Origin: Geomobilimonas luticola
Lineage (GTDB): Bacteria > Desulfobacterota > Desulfuromonadia > Geobacterales > Geobacteraceae
Direction: 5' to 3'
Length of the DNA stretch: 64,000 nt
Assembly (NCBI RefSeq): GCF_018476905.1
Contig: NZ_JAHCVK010000001.1
Coordinates: forward strand, 1,302,001 to 1,366,000
Shown: positions 51,361-59,764 of the stretch, piece by piece
Numbering within the stretch: position 1 is the stretch's first letter
Layout of the letters: every line of letters starts with the position of its first letter
The notes under the pieces: model-generated
What the model was told of the DNA's origin: nothing
What the model saw: the letters and a program-made list of their open reading frames with translations, nothing else
Database searches by the model: none
Position numbers and translations under genes: made by a program

Positions 51361-52719
51361 TCATTTGAAAAAAGCTTCCAGTGCCTGCTCTCCCACATAC
51401 GAAGCCTTGATCCGCCACTTGTCACTGTTGACGACGAGCGCTACCAGGGCAATCTGCGGGTCGTTGGCAGGGGCGTAGGCGGCAAACCAGCTGTAATGGC
51501 CGGTGGGATTGATGCCATTAATGGAGCCGGTTTTTGCGGCAATGTCGACTGTTGCCAGTTTCGGTCGACCTCGCCGGTCGTGAAAGGCCTTCCGGGATGT
51601 GCCGCTGCTGACGGTGGATGAAAGCATCTTCCCCAGTTCGGAGGCGTTTTCGGGGGTGACGAGACGCCGCAGGGGCTGGGCCTTGGGACTGTAGATCTCT
51701 TCTCCCTTGCCGTTTCGTATCTCTTCAGCCAGAAACGGTTTCATGAGAGTGCCGTCATTGGCAATGGCAGCCATGAGTGCCGCGGCGTGGAGTGGAGAAA
51801 TTTTCACTTCCCTGCTGAGACCGGCACCCATCCGCCTGAGATCCAGATTGTCCCGGGGTTCCTGGGCGACGCTCGGGGTTACCGGCGTTTCGGGGAAGAG
51901 GGGCTGGTTGAAGCCGAAGAGGACAGCGGATGCCATGAGGGAATCGCGTCCGACCACATCGCTGGCTAGCCTTCCGAAGACCGGGTTGACCGATTTTCCC
52001 ATGGCCATGGTCAGGTCCATCTGTTGCCCCTGTCTCCCCTTGCGGGGGGGCGGGGCGTCCCAGTATTTGGGGTTTTCCGAGGTGAGTCTTCCACTGAACG
52101 GCATGACCGTCGTGGCATTGACCTTCTTCTGTTCGAGGGCGGCGGCTGCCGTGACGATCTTGAAGAGGGATGCCATTGGGTAAAGATTGTAGCAGGACTG
52201 GTCCGCCCATGACGGATCGGCCGCCGAATAGCCGGCCATGGCGAGGATTCGACCGGTTTTCGGCTCGATGGCGACAAATGCACCGTAGGGGACCCGATAA
52301 CTTTCCAGGACTTTCATCACCCGGGTTTGCAGTTCCTGGTCAAAGGTGTAGACCATTTTGCCGCCGTCGGCGAGGGGGGCCACCAGGCGCTCCCCCTCAT
52401 ATCGGGAAGCGTGGAGGGCTTCGGTTCCGAGACGGAACGACTGGCCATCAGTCAGTTCCCCGTAGGGTTTGACCTTGGTAACCGGCGGCGGTGTCTTGTT
52501 GACGCTGGAGACGGCGTTTCGCGCGCTGAAGAGGAGGCTGCCCACCGGATAGGCCGCAAGAATGACGGCCAGGCATGGCAATACGTAGCGAAGCCACTTT
52601 CTGTCCGGTTTTGGCTCGACCTGCATCTTGAAGGAGTTCAAGGAGTTTGTCCGGTGACGACCGAACAGTCGCAGCCTGAACGGACGTTTCCGCCCCGCTA
52701 TATGTTTGAAATCCCGCAT
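51361..52719 (-). CDS. Penicillin-binding transpeptidase, single-domain
   Basis: This 452-residue protein has an N-terminal membrane helix (VLPCLAVILAAYPVGSLLF, about 42-60) and a class B-like transpeptidase domain with the active-site Ser in MASLFKIVTAAAALEQ, SVN in GKSVNPVFG and KTG in DIAAKTGSING. It lacks the usual PBP dimerisation domain, so it is a small D,D-transpeptidase or a regulatory peptidase resembling PBP-A or PenA-like proteins. The start was chosen at ATG 52719. The first 40 residues are basic and cytoplasmic. Confidence 0.88.
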   Translation of the reverse strand: MRDFKHIAGRKRPFRLRLFGRHRTNSLNSFKMQVEPKPDRKWLRYVLPCLAVILAAYPVGSLLFSARNAVSSVNKTPPPVTKVKPYGELTDGQSFRLGTEALHASRYEGERLVAPLADGGKMVYTFDQELQTRVMKVLESYRVPYGAFVAIEPKTGRILAMAGYSAADPSWADQSCYNLYPMASLFKIVTAAAALEQKKVNATTVMPFSGRLTSENPKYWDAPPPRKGRQGQQMDLTMAMGKSVNPVFGRLASDVVGRDSLMASAVLFGFNQPLFPETPVTPSVAQEPRDNLDLRRMGAGLSREVKISPLHAAALMAAIANDGTLMKPFLAEEIRNGKGEEIYSPKAQPLRRLVTPENASELGKMLSSTVSSGTSRKAFHDRRGRPKLATVDIAAKTGSINGINPTGHYSWFAAYAPANDPQIALVALVVNSDKWRIKASYVGEQALEAFFK

Positions 52720-52814
52720 GGACCGTATCTCGCAAGTGCCTGTTTTTAGGCCCACTATATGTTATTCGTCCCGCTTTGTCAACGCACAGCCTGTCGCGGT
52801 ATGGTTATAAACGG

Positions 52815-54173
52815 CTAATCTGGCGGGGCCGAGGCGGCAGGTGTGGCAGGAGGTTGGGTGGCGACCAGGTCGTGGAGGGTCATTCCTGCCAGGGCGTCTT
52901 CTCCCCCCTTTTCCACCCGGTCCAGGATTGCCCTGAGCCACTGTTCTCTACGGGTCAGGCGCGTGATGCGGCATCCGATGCCGTGTTCCTTGATGGTCTT
53001 CAAAACCTCTTGCAGGGGGATGCATTCCAGGTCTCTGGCGGGCTGCCAGCCTGGGTGGGGGCTGGCCGTTTCCGCCAGGTAACCGGCGGTCGCCAGAAGG
53101 TCGAGCAGTTCCCGTACCACCCGCAGGGGAACATCCAGGTCCTCTGCGAGCTGTTCGGCAGTCCAGGCCGCATGACCTTTATGGAAGGCCGCGGCAATGT
53201 CCTGAAGTATGGCCAGCGCCAGCAATTCCCTGACGCTGTGGCTCATGGATCCGGCCCGCTGTTCGCGGAGGAAGGTCCGCAGGTTCTGATGGGCGTAAAC
53301 CATCTCCACACCGAACAGCACGATGAGCCAGCTGGTATAGATCCAGACCATGAGAACAGGGAGGGCGGCCATTGTCCCATAGATGGCGTTGTAACGGGAT
53401 ACGCCGACCTGGAAATGGATATAGCCCCACTGGGCAATCTGCCAGGACGCACCTGCCAGGAGGCCACCGATGAGGGCCGACCTGAAACGGACGGTGGTGT
53501 TGGGGATGAAGATGTAGAGGAAGACCAGGGCGAGGGCGATGCTGAGATAGGGAACGAGCTGGAAACCGAACAGGAGAATGTCGCCGAGATAGGTGGTGCT
53601 GATGAACCGTTTGACGAGAGCCTGGCTCTGCAGGCTCGTAGTGATGCTGGTCGCGGCCAGAAGCAGCAGCGGACCGCTCACCACCACGCTCAGGTAGTCG
53701 CTGAACTTGCGGTAGAGGGAACGGGTTTCCCGCACCCCCCAGATGACGTTGAAAGCTTCTTCGATGTTGGCCAGCAGTGCTATCACCGTGACAATCAGGC
53801 CCACCAGTCCGACTGCCCCCATGGAGGTCATGTTGGTGTTGTTGATGTAGAGGACGATGTTGCTGATCATCTGTTGGGAGCCGGCGGTCACCTGCTCCAG
53901 GATGAGGGGCTCCAGCTTGTTCTGGACTCCCAGCCCCTTGAGGACGGCGAAGGTGAGGGCAAAGAACGGCACAAGTGACAGGATGGTGGTGAAGGAAAGG
54001 GCTGCAGCCCGGAGCGGGCACTGGTCGAGCCAGAAATCCCGCGCGACGAGGGCAATGATCTGCAGGTATCGCAGCCCGTGCCGGCGCACGCCGCGGTAAT
54101 GGTCGGGCTCCAGTTCCCACAGGGTGGTGGAAAAGAAGGTCAGTAAACCGTTGTGACGTTCGCTGTTTCCCAT
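52815..54173 (-). CDS. YihY/BrkB membrane protein with C-terminal winged helix
   Basis: This 452-residue protein has a YihY/BrkB core of about six helices (LSFTTILSLVPFFALTFAVL, MISNIVLYINNTNMTSMGAV, GTMAALPVLMVWIYTSWLIV) through residue 300. A soluble tail (VRELLALAILQDIAAAFHKG, WTAEQLAEDLDVPLRVVREL, LLATAGYLAET) resembles a winged helix of the RIO or MarR kind. The tail is common in this deltaproteobacterial subset. Function is uncertain: older names link it to ribonuclease BN or serum resistance, both doubtful. ATG 54173 with AGGAAG upstream. Confidence 0.88.
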   Translation of the reverse strand: MGNSERHNGLLTFFSTTLWELEPDHYRGVRRHGLRYLQIIALVARDFWLDQCPLRAAALSFTTILSLVPFFALTFAVLKGLGVQNKLEPLILEQVTAGSQQMISNIVLYINNTNMTSMGAVGLVGLIVTVIALLANIEEAFNVIWGVRETRSLYRKFSDYLSVVVSGPLLLLAATSITTSLQSQALVKRFISTTYLGDILLFGFQLVPYLSIALALVFLYIFIPNTTVRFRSALIGGLLAGASWQIAQWGYIHFQVGVSRYNAIYGTMAALPVLMVWIYTSWLIVLFGVEMVYAHQNLRTFLREQRAGSMSHSVRELLALAILQDIAAAFHKGHAAWTAEQLAEDLDVPLRVVRELLDLLATAGYLAETASPHPGWQPARDLECIPLQEVLKTIKEHGIGCRITRLTRREQWLRAILDRVEKGGEDALAGMTLHDLVATQPPATPAASAPPD

Positions 54174-54202
54174 GATTTCTTCCTGCAATCGTCAGTGTGG
54201 GA

Positions 54203-54232
54203 CAAAAAAAGCCCACGCGAGGTGGGCTTTTG
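54203..54232 (-). terminator. Intrinsic terminator after the YtxH gene
   Basis: AAAAGCCCACC pairs with GTGGGCTTTT across CTCGC, followed by TTTG. It lies 18 bases past the stop of the YtxH gene and ends the YtxH-DUF948 transcript. Confidence 0.9.
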
Positions 54233-54249
54233 GCAAACAAAGGGGAGGA

Positions 54250-54564
54250 TCATGCTTCCTTGTACTTTTCCTTTTCCCGTTCCATTGCCTCTTTACCCGC
54301 TTCGATCGCGGTGGAGAGGATCGACTTCTTCTCCTTGATGATGTCCTTCCCCTCTTCCAGGGTGGACTTGACTTTTTCCTGCGCTTCCTTGGTGTACTCC
54401 TTGATCTTGTCGACCGCATCTTCGGCCAGATCCGAGATCTGCTCCCGCAGTTCCCTCCCCGACTTGGGGGCGTAGAGGAGCGCCAGTCCAGCGCCTACCG
54501 CCGCGCCGGCCAGAAAAGAAAGCATAACAGTACCCGTGCTTACCCCGTTTTCGTTGTCTGACAT
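54250..54564 (-). CDS. YtxH-domain envelope protein
   Basis: This 104-residue protein has a membrane segment (VMLSFLAGAAVGAGLALLYA) followed by the YtxH signature APKSGRELREQISD and an amphipathic coiled coil (residues 45-100). YtxH proteins are stress-linked and of unknown mechanism. ATG 54564 has GGGAGGG upstream. The upstream frame is shared with DUF948 DNA. It is cotranscribed with the DUF948 gene (one-base gap). Confidence 0.85.
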   Translation of the reverse strand: MSDNENGVSTGTVMLSFLAGAAVGAGLALLYAPKSGRELREQISDLAEDAVDKIKEYTKEAQEKVKSTLEEGKDIIKEKKSILSTAIEAGKEAMEREKEKYKEA

Positions 54565-54565
54565 G

Positions 54566-54958
54566 TTATTTCCCTCCCTTCCTTGAAATTCTTTCGAGAA
54601 TGAATTTGCCGGCGACCCTGGCGCCGGTGAGCCACATGGAGGAGCTTGCAAGCACGCCCGAGACCGACCCGACCACGCCGTTGATGGTCCGCAGGTTGCG
54701 TCCCGCATCCCCCAGCGCCTCCATAAAGCACTTGACGTCGTCGGTCCGGGTCGATGCTTCGCCGGTGATGGCTTTTAAATCGGCAAGGGTCGATTGCAGG
54801 TCCCTCAGCAGTGGTTTCAGTTCGCTGTCCGTTCCGGTGATGAAGTCGCGCAGGGCGGAGGCGGTTTTCCTGATTTCTATGACGGCCGGAATCAGGAAGG
54901 CGGCCAGAACCACCAGGGTTAATGCCACGATAACCGCGGCAATGCCTACAATGTCCAT
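54566..54958 (-). CDS. DUF948 membrane-anchored coiled-coil protein
   Basis: This 130-residue protein starts with a membrane helix (IVGIAAVIVALTLVVLAAFL) and continues with an amphipathic helix (SELKPLLRDLQSTLADLKA), the DUF948 arrangement. DUF948 genes frequently precede a YtxH gene, as here. ATG 54958 has AAGGAG six bases upstream. Envelope organisation or stress is the likely area. No specific function is known. Confidence 0.83.
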   Translation of the reverse strand: MDIVGIAAVIVALTLVVLAAFLIPAVIEIRKTASALRDFITGTDSELKPLLRDLQSTLADLKAITGEASTRTDDVKCFMEALGDAGRNLRTINGVVGSVSGVLASSSMWLTGARVAGKFILERISRKGGK

Positions 54959-55069
54959 AGAGGCTCCTTGCAGAGTGAAGTCAATCCAGTATATACGAAA
55001 CGTAGAGGAATGCAACCGCCAACGCGCGGGAAATCCCGTTCTTCCGGGGAAGAGTGACGTACATGAGGG

Positions 55070-55096
55070 GAAAACGCCGGAGGGTTCTCCTCCGGC
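55070..55096 (-). terminator. Intrinsic terminator after sucD
   Basis: GCCGGAGG and CCTCCGGC form an 8-bp stem with a 5-base loop, followed by GTTTT on the minus strand. It sits 16 bases past the sucD stop and ends the sucCD transcript. Confidence 0.8.
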
Positions 55097-55111
55097 TCGG
55101 TGGGATGTCTC

Positions 55112-55987
55112 TTACTTTCTTTCCAGAGCGGCCAGCATTGCTTCCCCCATGCGGGTCGGGCTTTTCGTTACCATGACGCCGCACTCTTCCAGGGTCTGTA
55201 TCTTGTCCTCCGCCTTCCCCTTGCCGCCGGTGATGATGGCGCCGGCGTGCCCCATCCGTTTCCCCGGCGGTGCGGTGACGCCGGCAATGAACGAGGCCAC
55301 CGGCTTCTTCATGTTCTCCTTTATCCACCAGGCGGCTTCTTCTTCCGCCGTGCCGCCGATTTCACCGATCATGAAGACCCCCTCGGTCTTCGGGTCCTCG
55401 TTGAACAGCTTCAGGCAATCGATGAAATTCATGCCGATGATCGGGTCGCCGCCGATCCCGACGCAGGTGGACTGCCCCAGGCCCGCTTCGGTCACCTGCT
55501 TGACCGCCTCGTAGGTAAGGGTGCCGCTGCGGGAGACGATGCCGATCTTCCCCTTCTTGTGGATGTAGCCGGGCATGATCCCCACCTTGCATTCGCCGGG
55601 GGTAATGATGCCGGGGCAGTTGGGGCCGATGAGACGGGTCTTGCTCTCCTGGATGATCCGCTTGACCGGGACCATATCCCGGACCGGGATCCCCTCGGTG
55701 ATGCAGACCGCCAGGTCGATGCCGGCGGAGGCCGCTTCGAGGATGGCGTCGGCCGCCCCCGGCGGAGGTACGAAGATCATGGAGACGTTGGCGCCGGTGT
55801 AGCGGACAGCCTCCTCGACGGTGTTGAAGACCGGGATACCCTCGATGTGGATCCCTCCCTTGCCGGGGGTGACGCCGGCGACAATGTGGCTCCCGTAGTC
55901 ACGGCACTGCTGGGTGTGAAACAGGCCGCTCCTGCCGGTGATCCCCTGGACGACGATCTTGGAATCCTTGTTGATCAGTATGGACAT
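55112..55987 (-). CDS. sucD: Succinyl-CoA synthetase alpha subunit
   Basis: This 291-residue subunit binds CoA and carries the phospho-His in [12 protein letters not shown] (near residue 246). Other motifs are [52 protein letters not shown]. With SucC it interconverts succinyl-CoA and succinate with ADP or GDP. In Geobacter oxidising acetate, much succinyl-CoA is handled by CoA transferase, and sucCD becomes important for growth on other substrates. 180 bases, containing a dispersed repeat, separate it from sucC. Confidence 0.95.
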   Translation of the reverse strand: MSILINKDSKIVVQGITGRSGLFHTQQCRDYGSHIVAGVTPGKGGIHIEGIPVFNTVEEAVRYTGANVSMIFVPPPGAADAILEAASAGIDLAVCITEGIPVRDMVPVKRIIQESKTRLIGPNCPGIITPGECKVGIMPGYIHKKGKIGIVSRSGTLTYEAVKQVTEAGLGQSTCVGIGGDPIIGMNFIDCLKLFNEDPKTEGVFMIGEIGGTAEEEAAWWIKENMKKPVASFIAGVTAPPGKRMGHAGAIITGGKGKAEDKIQTLEECGVMVTKSPTRMGEAMLAALERK

Positions 55988-56040
55988 GATTCATCTCTCC
56001 TGAAAAGTGCGATGATTATAGACGTAAGCCGGAACCGCGA

Positions 56041-56164
56041 TTTTTTCGCCAGATCAAGGCGTCGAGGGAGAGCGCGGAGGCGTAGTACCCGAACACCGGG
56101 CATAAACAGCGCTACGCTGCACAAGCGATCCCGAAGACTTACGCAGAGCTGGCGGAAAAGGCGC
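56041..56164 (-). repeat. Dispersed structured repeat, copy 2
   Basis: This element lies between sucC and sucD, starting four bases after the sucC stop. It has the same block order as the copy at 51252-51357: TCAAGGCG, GAGGGAGAGCG, CGGAGGCGTA, GATCCCGAAGA, ACGCAGAG. Outer arms TTTTTCGCCAG and CTGGCGGAAAA pair at ten of eleven positions. Different bases but the same pairing in the two copies suggest a conserved fold. Confidence 0.78.
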
Positions 56165-56167
56165 GGT

Positions 56168-57325
56168 TCATCCGAGCATCTTCACGATGCGCGCGGCGCC
56201 GTCTCCCAGGTTGTCGGCGGTCTGGACGTTGAGCCCCGACTCCGCCAGGAGCCGCTTCCCTTCCTCAACCTGGGAACCGTCCATCCGCACCACGATGGGG
56301 AGAGTGCAGTGGACCTCGGAGGCAGCCTCGATGATCCCCTGGGCGATGACGTCGCAGCGCATGATGCCGCCGAAGATATTGACGAAGACCCCCTTCACGT
56401 CTCCGTCTTCCAGGATGATCTTGAACGCCTCGGCCACCTTCTCCCGGGTGGCTCCCCCCCCCACGTCCAGGAAGTTGGCCGGTTCGCCGCCGCACTCCTT
56501 GAGCACGTCCAAGGTGGCCATGGCCAGGCCGGCCCCGTTCACCATGCAGCCGATGTTGCCGGCGAGCTTGATGTAGGAGAGGTCGTACTTGCCGGCGTTG
56601 ATTTCCAGGGGGTCGAGCTGGGAGTAGTCCATCATGTCCGGATATTCCCGGTGGCGGAAGATGGCGTTGTCGTCGAAGGTGATCTTGGCATCCATGGCCA
56701 TGAGCCACCCCGCCTTGGTCACCACGAGGGGGTTGATCTCCACCAGGGCGCAGTCCTTTTCCAGGCAGACCCGGTAGAGGTTGAGCATAAGTTCCACGCA
56801 GTCTTCGCAGAGGGTGCCGGTGAGCCCGAGGGCCAGGGCGATCTTGCGGGCCTGGAAAGGGCGCAGGCCGGTGAACGGATCGATGAAGAGCTTGTGAATC
56901 TTCTCCGGTGTCTTCTGGGCCACCTCCTCGATCTCCACCCCCCCCTCGGCCGAGGCGATGAGGCAGTAGCGGGAAGAGCCGCGGTCGAGGGTGATGGAGA
57001 GATAGAATTCGCGGGCGATCTCCACCGCCTCTTCCACCAGGATGCGGCGCACCTTGAGCCCTTCCGGGCCGGTCTGGGGGGTGACGAGGCGGCGACCGAA
57101 CAGCTCTTTGCCGTAATCCTGGGCCTGCTCAGGATGGTGGACCAGTTTCACCCCGCCTGCCTTGCCGCGCCCGCCGGCATAAATCTGCGCCTTCACCACG
57201 CAACGCCCGCCAAACTCCTTGGACGCCCGCTCCACCTGGTCCGAGGTGAGCGCCACCCGCCCACGGGGGATCGGGATGCCGAAGGCATTCAGAATCTCCT
57301 TTGCCTGGTACTCATGGATGTTCAT
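56168..57325 (-). CDS. sucC: Succinyl-CoA synthetase beta subunit
   Basis: This 385-residue ATP-grasp subunit starts MNIHEYQAKEILNAFGIPIP and has VVKAQIYAGGRGKAGGV, EINPLVVTKAGWLMAMDAK, GCMVNGAGLAMATLD and FVNIFGGIMRCDVIA, the family signatures. It supplies nucleotide binding to SucD. The promoter region is compact (TTGTCA, 17 bases, TATGAT). IclR (GSU0514-like) control is a reasonable expectation from G. sulfurreducens work cited from memory. Confidence 0.95.
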   Translation of the reverse strand: MNIHEYQAKEILNAFGIPIPRGRVALTSDQVERASKEFGGRCVVKAQIYAGGRGKAGGVKLVHHPEQAQDYGKELFGRRLVTPQTGPEGLKVRRILVEEAVEIAREFYLSITLDRGSSRYCLIASAEGGVEIEEVAQKTPEKIHKLFIDPFTGLRPFQARKIALALGLTGTLCEDCVELMLNLYRVCLEKDCALVEINPLVVTKAGWLMAMDAKITFDDNAIFRHREYPDMMDYSQLDPLEINAGKYDLSYIKLAGNIGCMVNGAGLAMATLDVLKECGGEPANFLDVGGGATREKVAEAFKIILEDGDVKGVFVNIFGGIMRCDVIAQGIIEAASEVHCTLPIVVRMDGSQVEEGKRLLAESGLNVQTADNLGDGAARIVKMLG

Positions 57326-57366
57326 GGCTACTCCGTTTTTTAGCGAAAGTAAATTTTTTTACTTAT

Positions 57367-57395
57367 ATCATATTGAAGGTAAAATACAATGACAA
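57367..57395 (-). promoter_or_regulatory. sucC promoter
   Basis: On the minus strand -35 TTGTCA (57390-57395), a 17-base spacer and -10 TATGAT (57367-57372) stand 42 bases before the start codon. The spacer begins TTGTAT, whose complement ATACAA matches half of the palindromes at 32496 and 35567. Repression by the nearby IclR regulator is possible. Confidence 0.65.
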
Positions 57396-57405
57396 TTACG
57401 ACCCA

Positions 57406-57583
57406 TGAGGGATGGGTGTTCCGCGGAGCGAATGTGCCCGAGCGCCAGTCGCTGTAGGCGAAATTGAGCAAAGCCGACCGATCGTGTTCGAACCCGTCAG
57501 GGTGAGTTGATCGGTCGGCGCTCAATGAGCTGTACAGCGGCGGCGCGAGGGGACTCTGAGCACAACGGAACACCCATCCCTCA
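57406..57583. repeat. 178-base imperfect inverted repeat, cruciform or MITE-like
   Basis: Outer arms of 18 bases (TGAGGGATGGGTGTTCCG, 57406-57423, and its complement, 57566-57583) are perfect. Inside, CGCTGTA, ATTGAGC and GCCGACCGATC (57473-57483) are answered in order on the other side (GATCGGTCGGC, 57509-57519, then GCTCAAT and TACAGCG). It separates the RCKP gene from the sucC promoter. No coding potential. Confidence 0.8.
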
Positions 57584-57599
57584 CGGCTTCAGGTTAGTT

Positions 57600-57707
57600 T
57601 CACTCAGCTTTCTCGAAATTCCCCTTCGACTGACACTGGGGGCATTTCTGGGGCTTGCAGCGCCCTTCCTTGGTATAGCCGCAGGTTGTGCATTTCCAGG
57701 TTGCCAT
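57600..57707 (-). CDS. RCKP-type rubredoxin-like zinc ribbon, internal start
   Basis: An internal ATG at 57707 has AAAGGAGG with ideal spacing, and the encoded 35 residues (ATWKCTTCGYTKEGRCKPQK then CPQC) form a complete four-cysteine ribbon with the RCKP motif. Free-standing RCKP proteins of this length exist in related bacteria. Because no stop separates it from the upstream ORF, both a fused and a free form are expected. Function unknown: metal or electron carrier. Confidence 0.75.
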   Translation of the reverse strand: MATWKCTTCGYTKEGRCKPQKCPQCQSKGNFEKAE

Positions 57708-58424
57708 GTTCTCTTCCTCCTTTGTGGGGTTATGGGCAACTTCAGGCGTATCCCTGAAGCGCAGCTTTGCATCGAGCACTATGGCGCCGGCAGGGTAGAG
57801 GGTCACCGGGTTGAGGTCTATCTCCTCCACCATGCCGGTGGCCATGATCTCGGAAACCGCTACCATGATCCGTACCAGCGCCGGCATGTCCAGCGCCGGC
57901 CTGCCACGGAACCGGTCCAGCAGTTGGGCACCCTTCGGCTGACGGACGAGGCGCAGGGCATCTTCCTCGGTCAGGGGGGCAAGACCGAAGGCCACGTCCC
58001 GGTAAAGTTCCACCAGGATGCCGCCCAGGCCGAACATGACGATGGGGCCGAACTGGGGGTCCCGGCTGCCGCCGACGATCACCTCTAACCCCGGCGGTGC
58101 CATCTCCTCCACGAGCACCCCCACGGCACCGGGGATGGCGGAGAGTTCCGCCACGCTCCGGTACAGGTCGGCACCATCCCTGATAGCGATACGGACTCCT
58201 CCCACGTCGCTCTTGCCGGCAAGACCGGGTGCTGTCACCTTGGCCACGAGGGGGAACTCCAGGCCGAGCGGTTCGGGGAGCGGCCGGCCGGTGGTGATAA
58301 AACAGCCGCGGGGAACCGGCAGTCCCAGTTTCGCCAGCATTCCCTTCACCTCGTGCTCCAGGCAGGAACCGCGACCGAGAGTGGCGGTGCGGAGTGTCAG
58401 AAGTTGTGCACGTGCCCGGTTCAT
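57600..58424 (-). CDS. ADP-forming acyl-CoA synthetase beta subunit, ending in RCKP zinc ribbon
   Basis: This 274-residue frame begins with the ATP-grasp beta domain of ADP-forming acetyl-CoA synthetase: FPLVAKVTAPGLAGKSDVGGV, VLVEEMAPPGLEVIVGGSRD, IVMFGLGGILVELYRDV, VEEIDLNPVTLYPAGAIVLDA. After about residue 235 it runs without a stop into a 35-residue zinc ribbon. The natural end of the enzyme should be near RFRDTPEVA, so the fusion may be partial, with the ribbon also made from its own internal start. ATG 58424 overlaps the alpha-subunit stop. Confidence 0.85.
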   Translation of the reverse strand: MNRARAQLLTLRTATLGRGSCLEHEVKGMLAKLGLPVPRGCFITTGRPLPEPLGLEFPLVAKVTAPGLAGKSDVGGVRIAIRDGADLYRSVAELSAIPGAVGVLVEEMAPPGLEVIVGGSRDPQFGPIVMFGLGGILVELYRDVAFGLAPLTEEDALRLVRQPKGAQLLDRFRGRPALDMPALVRIMVAVSEIMATGMVEEIDLNPVTLYPAGAIVLDAKLRFRDTPEVAHNPTKEEENMATWKCTTCGYTKEGRCKPQKCPQCQSKGNFEKAE

Positions 58425-59764
58425 CCCCCTCCCCCCAGAAGCAGTCTGATCCCCCGTGCTGCCCGTTCCGGCGTCGGGAAAGCCGGTATCCCGGACTTCA
58501 CCAGGAGCTTTTCCAGCTTGCCTGCCAGTCTCCCTTGAGCCACGTGGGCGACAAGGGGTTTGGAGATGCCAGCTCTGAATTTCACGAGAATGTCAGCCAG
58601 GCCGAGGGTCACCCCCGCCACACCGGTCAGGGCAATGACCAGGAAGGCGTCATAGTGGTCACGGAGAGCCGCGAGAGCTTTGCCGTAGTCGGCGTCCCGC
58701 ACCTGACCGGTCAGGTCGAGTGGGTTGCCGACGGCATAGAACGGAGGAAATGACTGGCGAAGTCCTTCCAGCACATCACGGGGAAGGGGAGGGGTTTCCA
58801 GTCCTCCCCGCATGCAGGCGTCGACGGCAAGCACTCCCGCCCCGCCGGCGTTGGTTATGATGCAGACCCTCGCTCCGGAGACTTGCCGTTGCAGGGAGAG
58901 GGCCCGGGCCCCGTCGAGAAGTTCCTCGAATTCACCAACTTCCCGGAGGCCGTTTTGTTGCAGGATGGAGCTGAAGACTTCGTAGCGTCCCGCCAGGCGG
59001 CCGGTGTGGGAGAATGCGGCACTCTGGCCGCTCCGCTCCTTGCCGGCCTTGAGGAGCAGAAGTGGCTTGCGTCCCGCCAGCCGCCGGGCCGCCGCAATGA
59101 AACGGCGGCCGTCTCCCACCGATTCCAGATAGGCGAGGACTACGTCGGTTCCGCTATCTTCCGCCAGGTAATCGTACAGTTCGGGGGCATCCAGGTCCAC
59201 GGCATTGCCGTAATTGACCGCCCGGGAAACGCCCGATCCGATCTTTGCCAGTCCTTCCAGGAGAGAGACCAGGACGGCGCCGCTCTGGGAGACCACCGCC
59301 ACGTTGCCCCGCCGGGGCCGCCGCATCCGGTCGGCAGGGAGAAAAAATGTATCGAGCTGCCGGGCGGGGTTGAACACCCCGAGGCAGTTGGGACCGAGGA
59401 GTCGTATACCTGCTTCATGGCCGGCCCGTGCCAGTTCCTCCTGCAACGCTCCCCGACCGGTTTCGGCAAAACCGGCGCTGACCACGATGGCATAGCGACA
59501 CCGGTTGCGCAGCCCCGCTACTACTGCCGGCACCTCGGCAGCGGGGCGGAGGATGACTGCAAGGTCGACGTTTTCCGGCAGCGCCGCCGGTTCCGGGTAA
59601 CAGGTCAGCCCGCGGATTTCCCGATGGGCAGGGGTGACGGGGTAGATATCTCCACGGAAACCGGAGAGGTTGTGCAGCAGTATCCCTCCCGGGCTGTCGG
59701 TGCGGGGACTGGCGCCGATGAGGGCGATGCTGCGGGGCGCAAAGAGCGGGTCGAGGGAGTTCAT
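58421..59764 (-). CDS. ADP-forming acyl-CoA synthetase alpha subunit
   Basis: This 447-residue protein has the CoA-binding domain (PRSIALIGASPRTDSPGGIL), GPNCLGVFNP, VAVVSQSGAV, and the phospho-His in SAAFSHTGRLAG, typical of NDP-forming acetyl-CoA synthetases. With the beta subunit it makes ATP from acyl-CoA. The start is ATG 59764, which overlaps the E2 stop (ATGA). It belongs to one transcript with the 2-oxoacid dehydrogenase genes. Confidence 0.88.
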   Translation of the reverse strand: MNSLDPLFAPRSIALIGASPRTDSPGGILLHNLSGFRGDIYPVTPAHREIRGLTCYPEPAALPENVDLAVILRPAAEVPAVVAGLRNRCRYAIVVSAGFAETGRGALQEELARAGHEAGIRLLGPNCLGVFNPARQLDTFFLPADRMRRPRRGNVAVVSQSGAVLVSLLEGLAKIGSGVSRAVNYGNAVDLDAPELYDYLAEDSGTDVVLAYLESVGDGRRFIAAARRLAGRKPLLLLKAGKERSGQSAAFSHTGRLAGRYEVFSSILQQNGLREVGEFEELLDGARALSLQRQVSGARVCIITNAGGAGVLAVDACMRGGLETPPLPRDVLEGLRQSFPPFYAVGNPLDLTGQVRDADYGKALAALRDHYDAFLVIALTGVAGVTLGLADILVKFRAGISKPLVAHVAQGRLAGKLEKLLVKSGIPAFPTPERAARGIRLLLGGGG

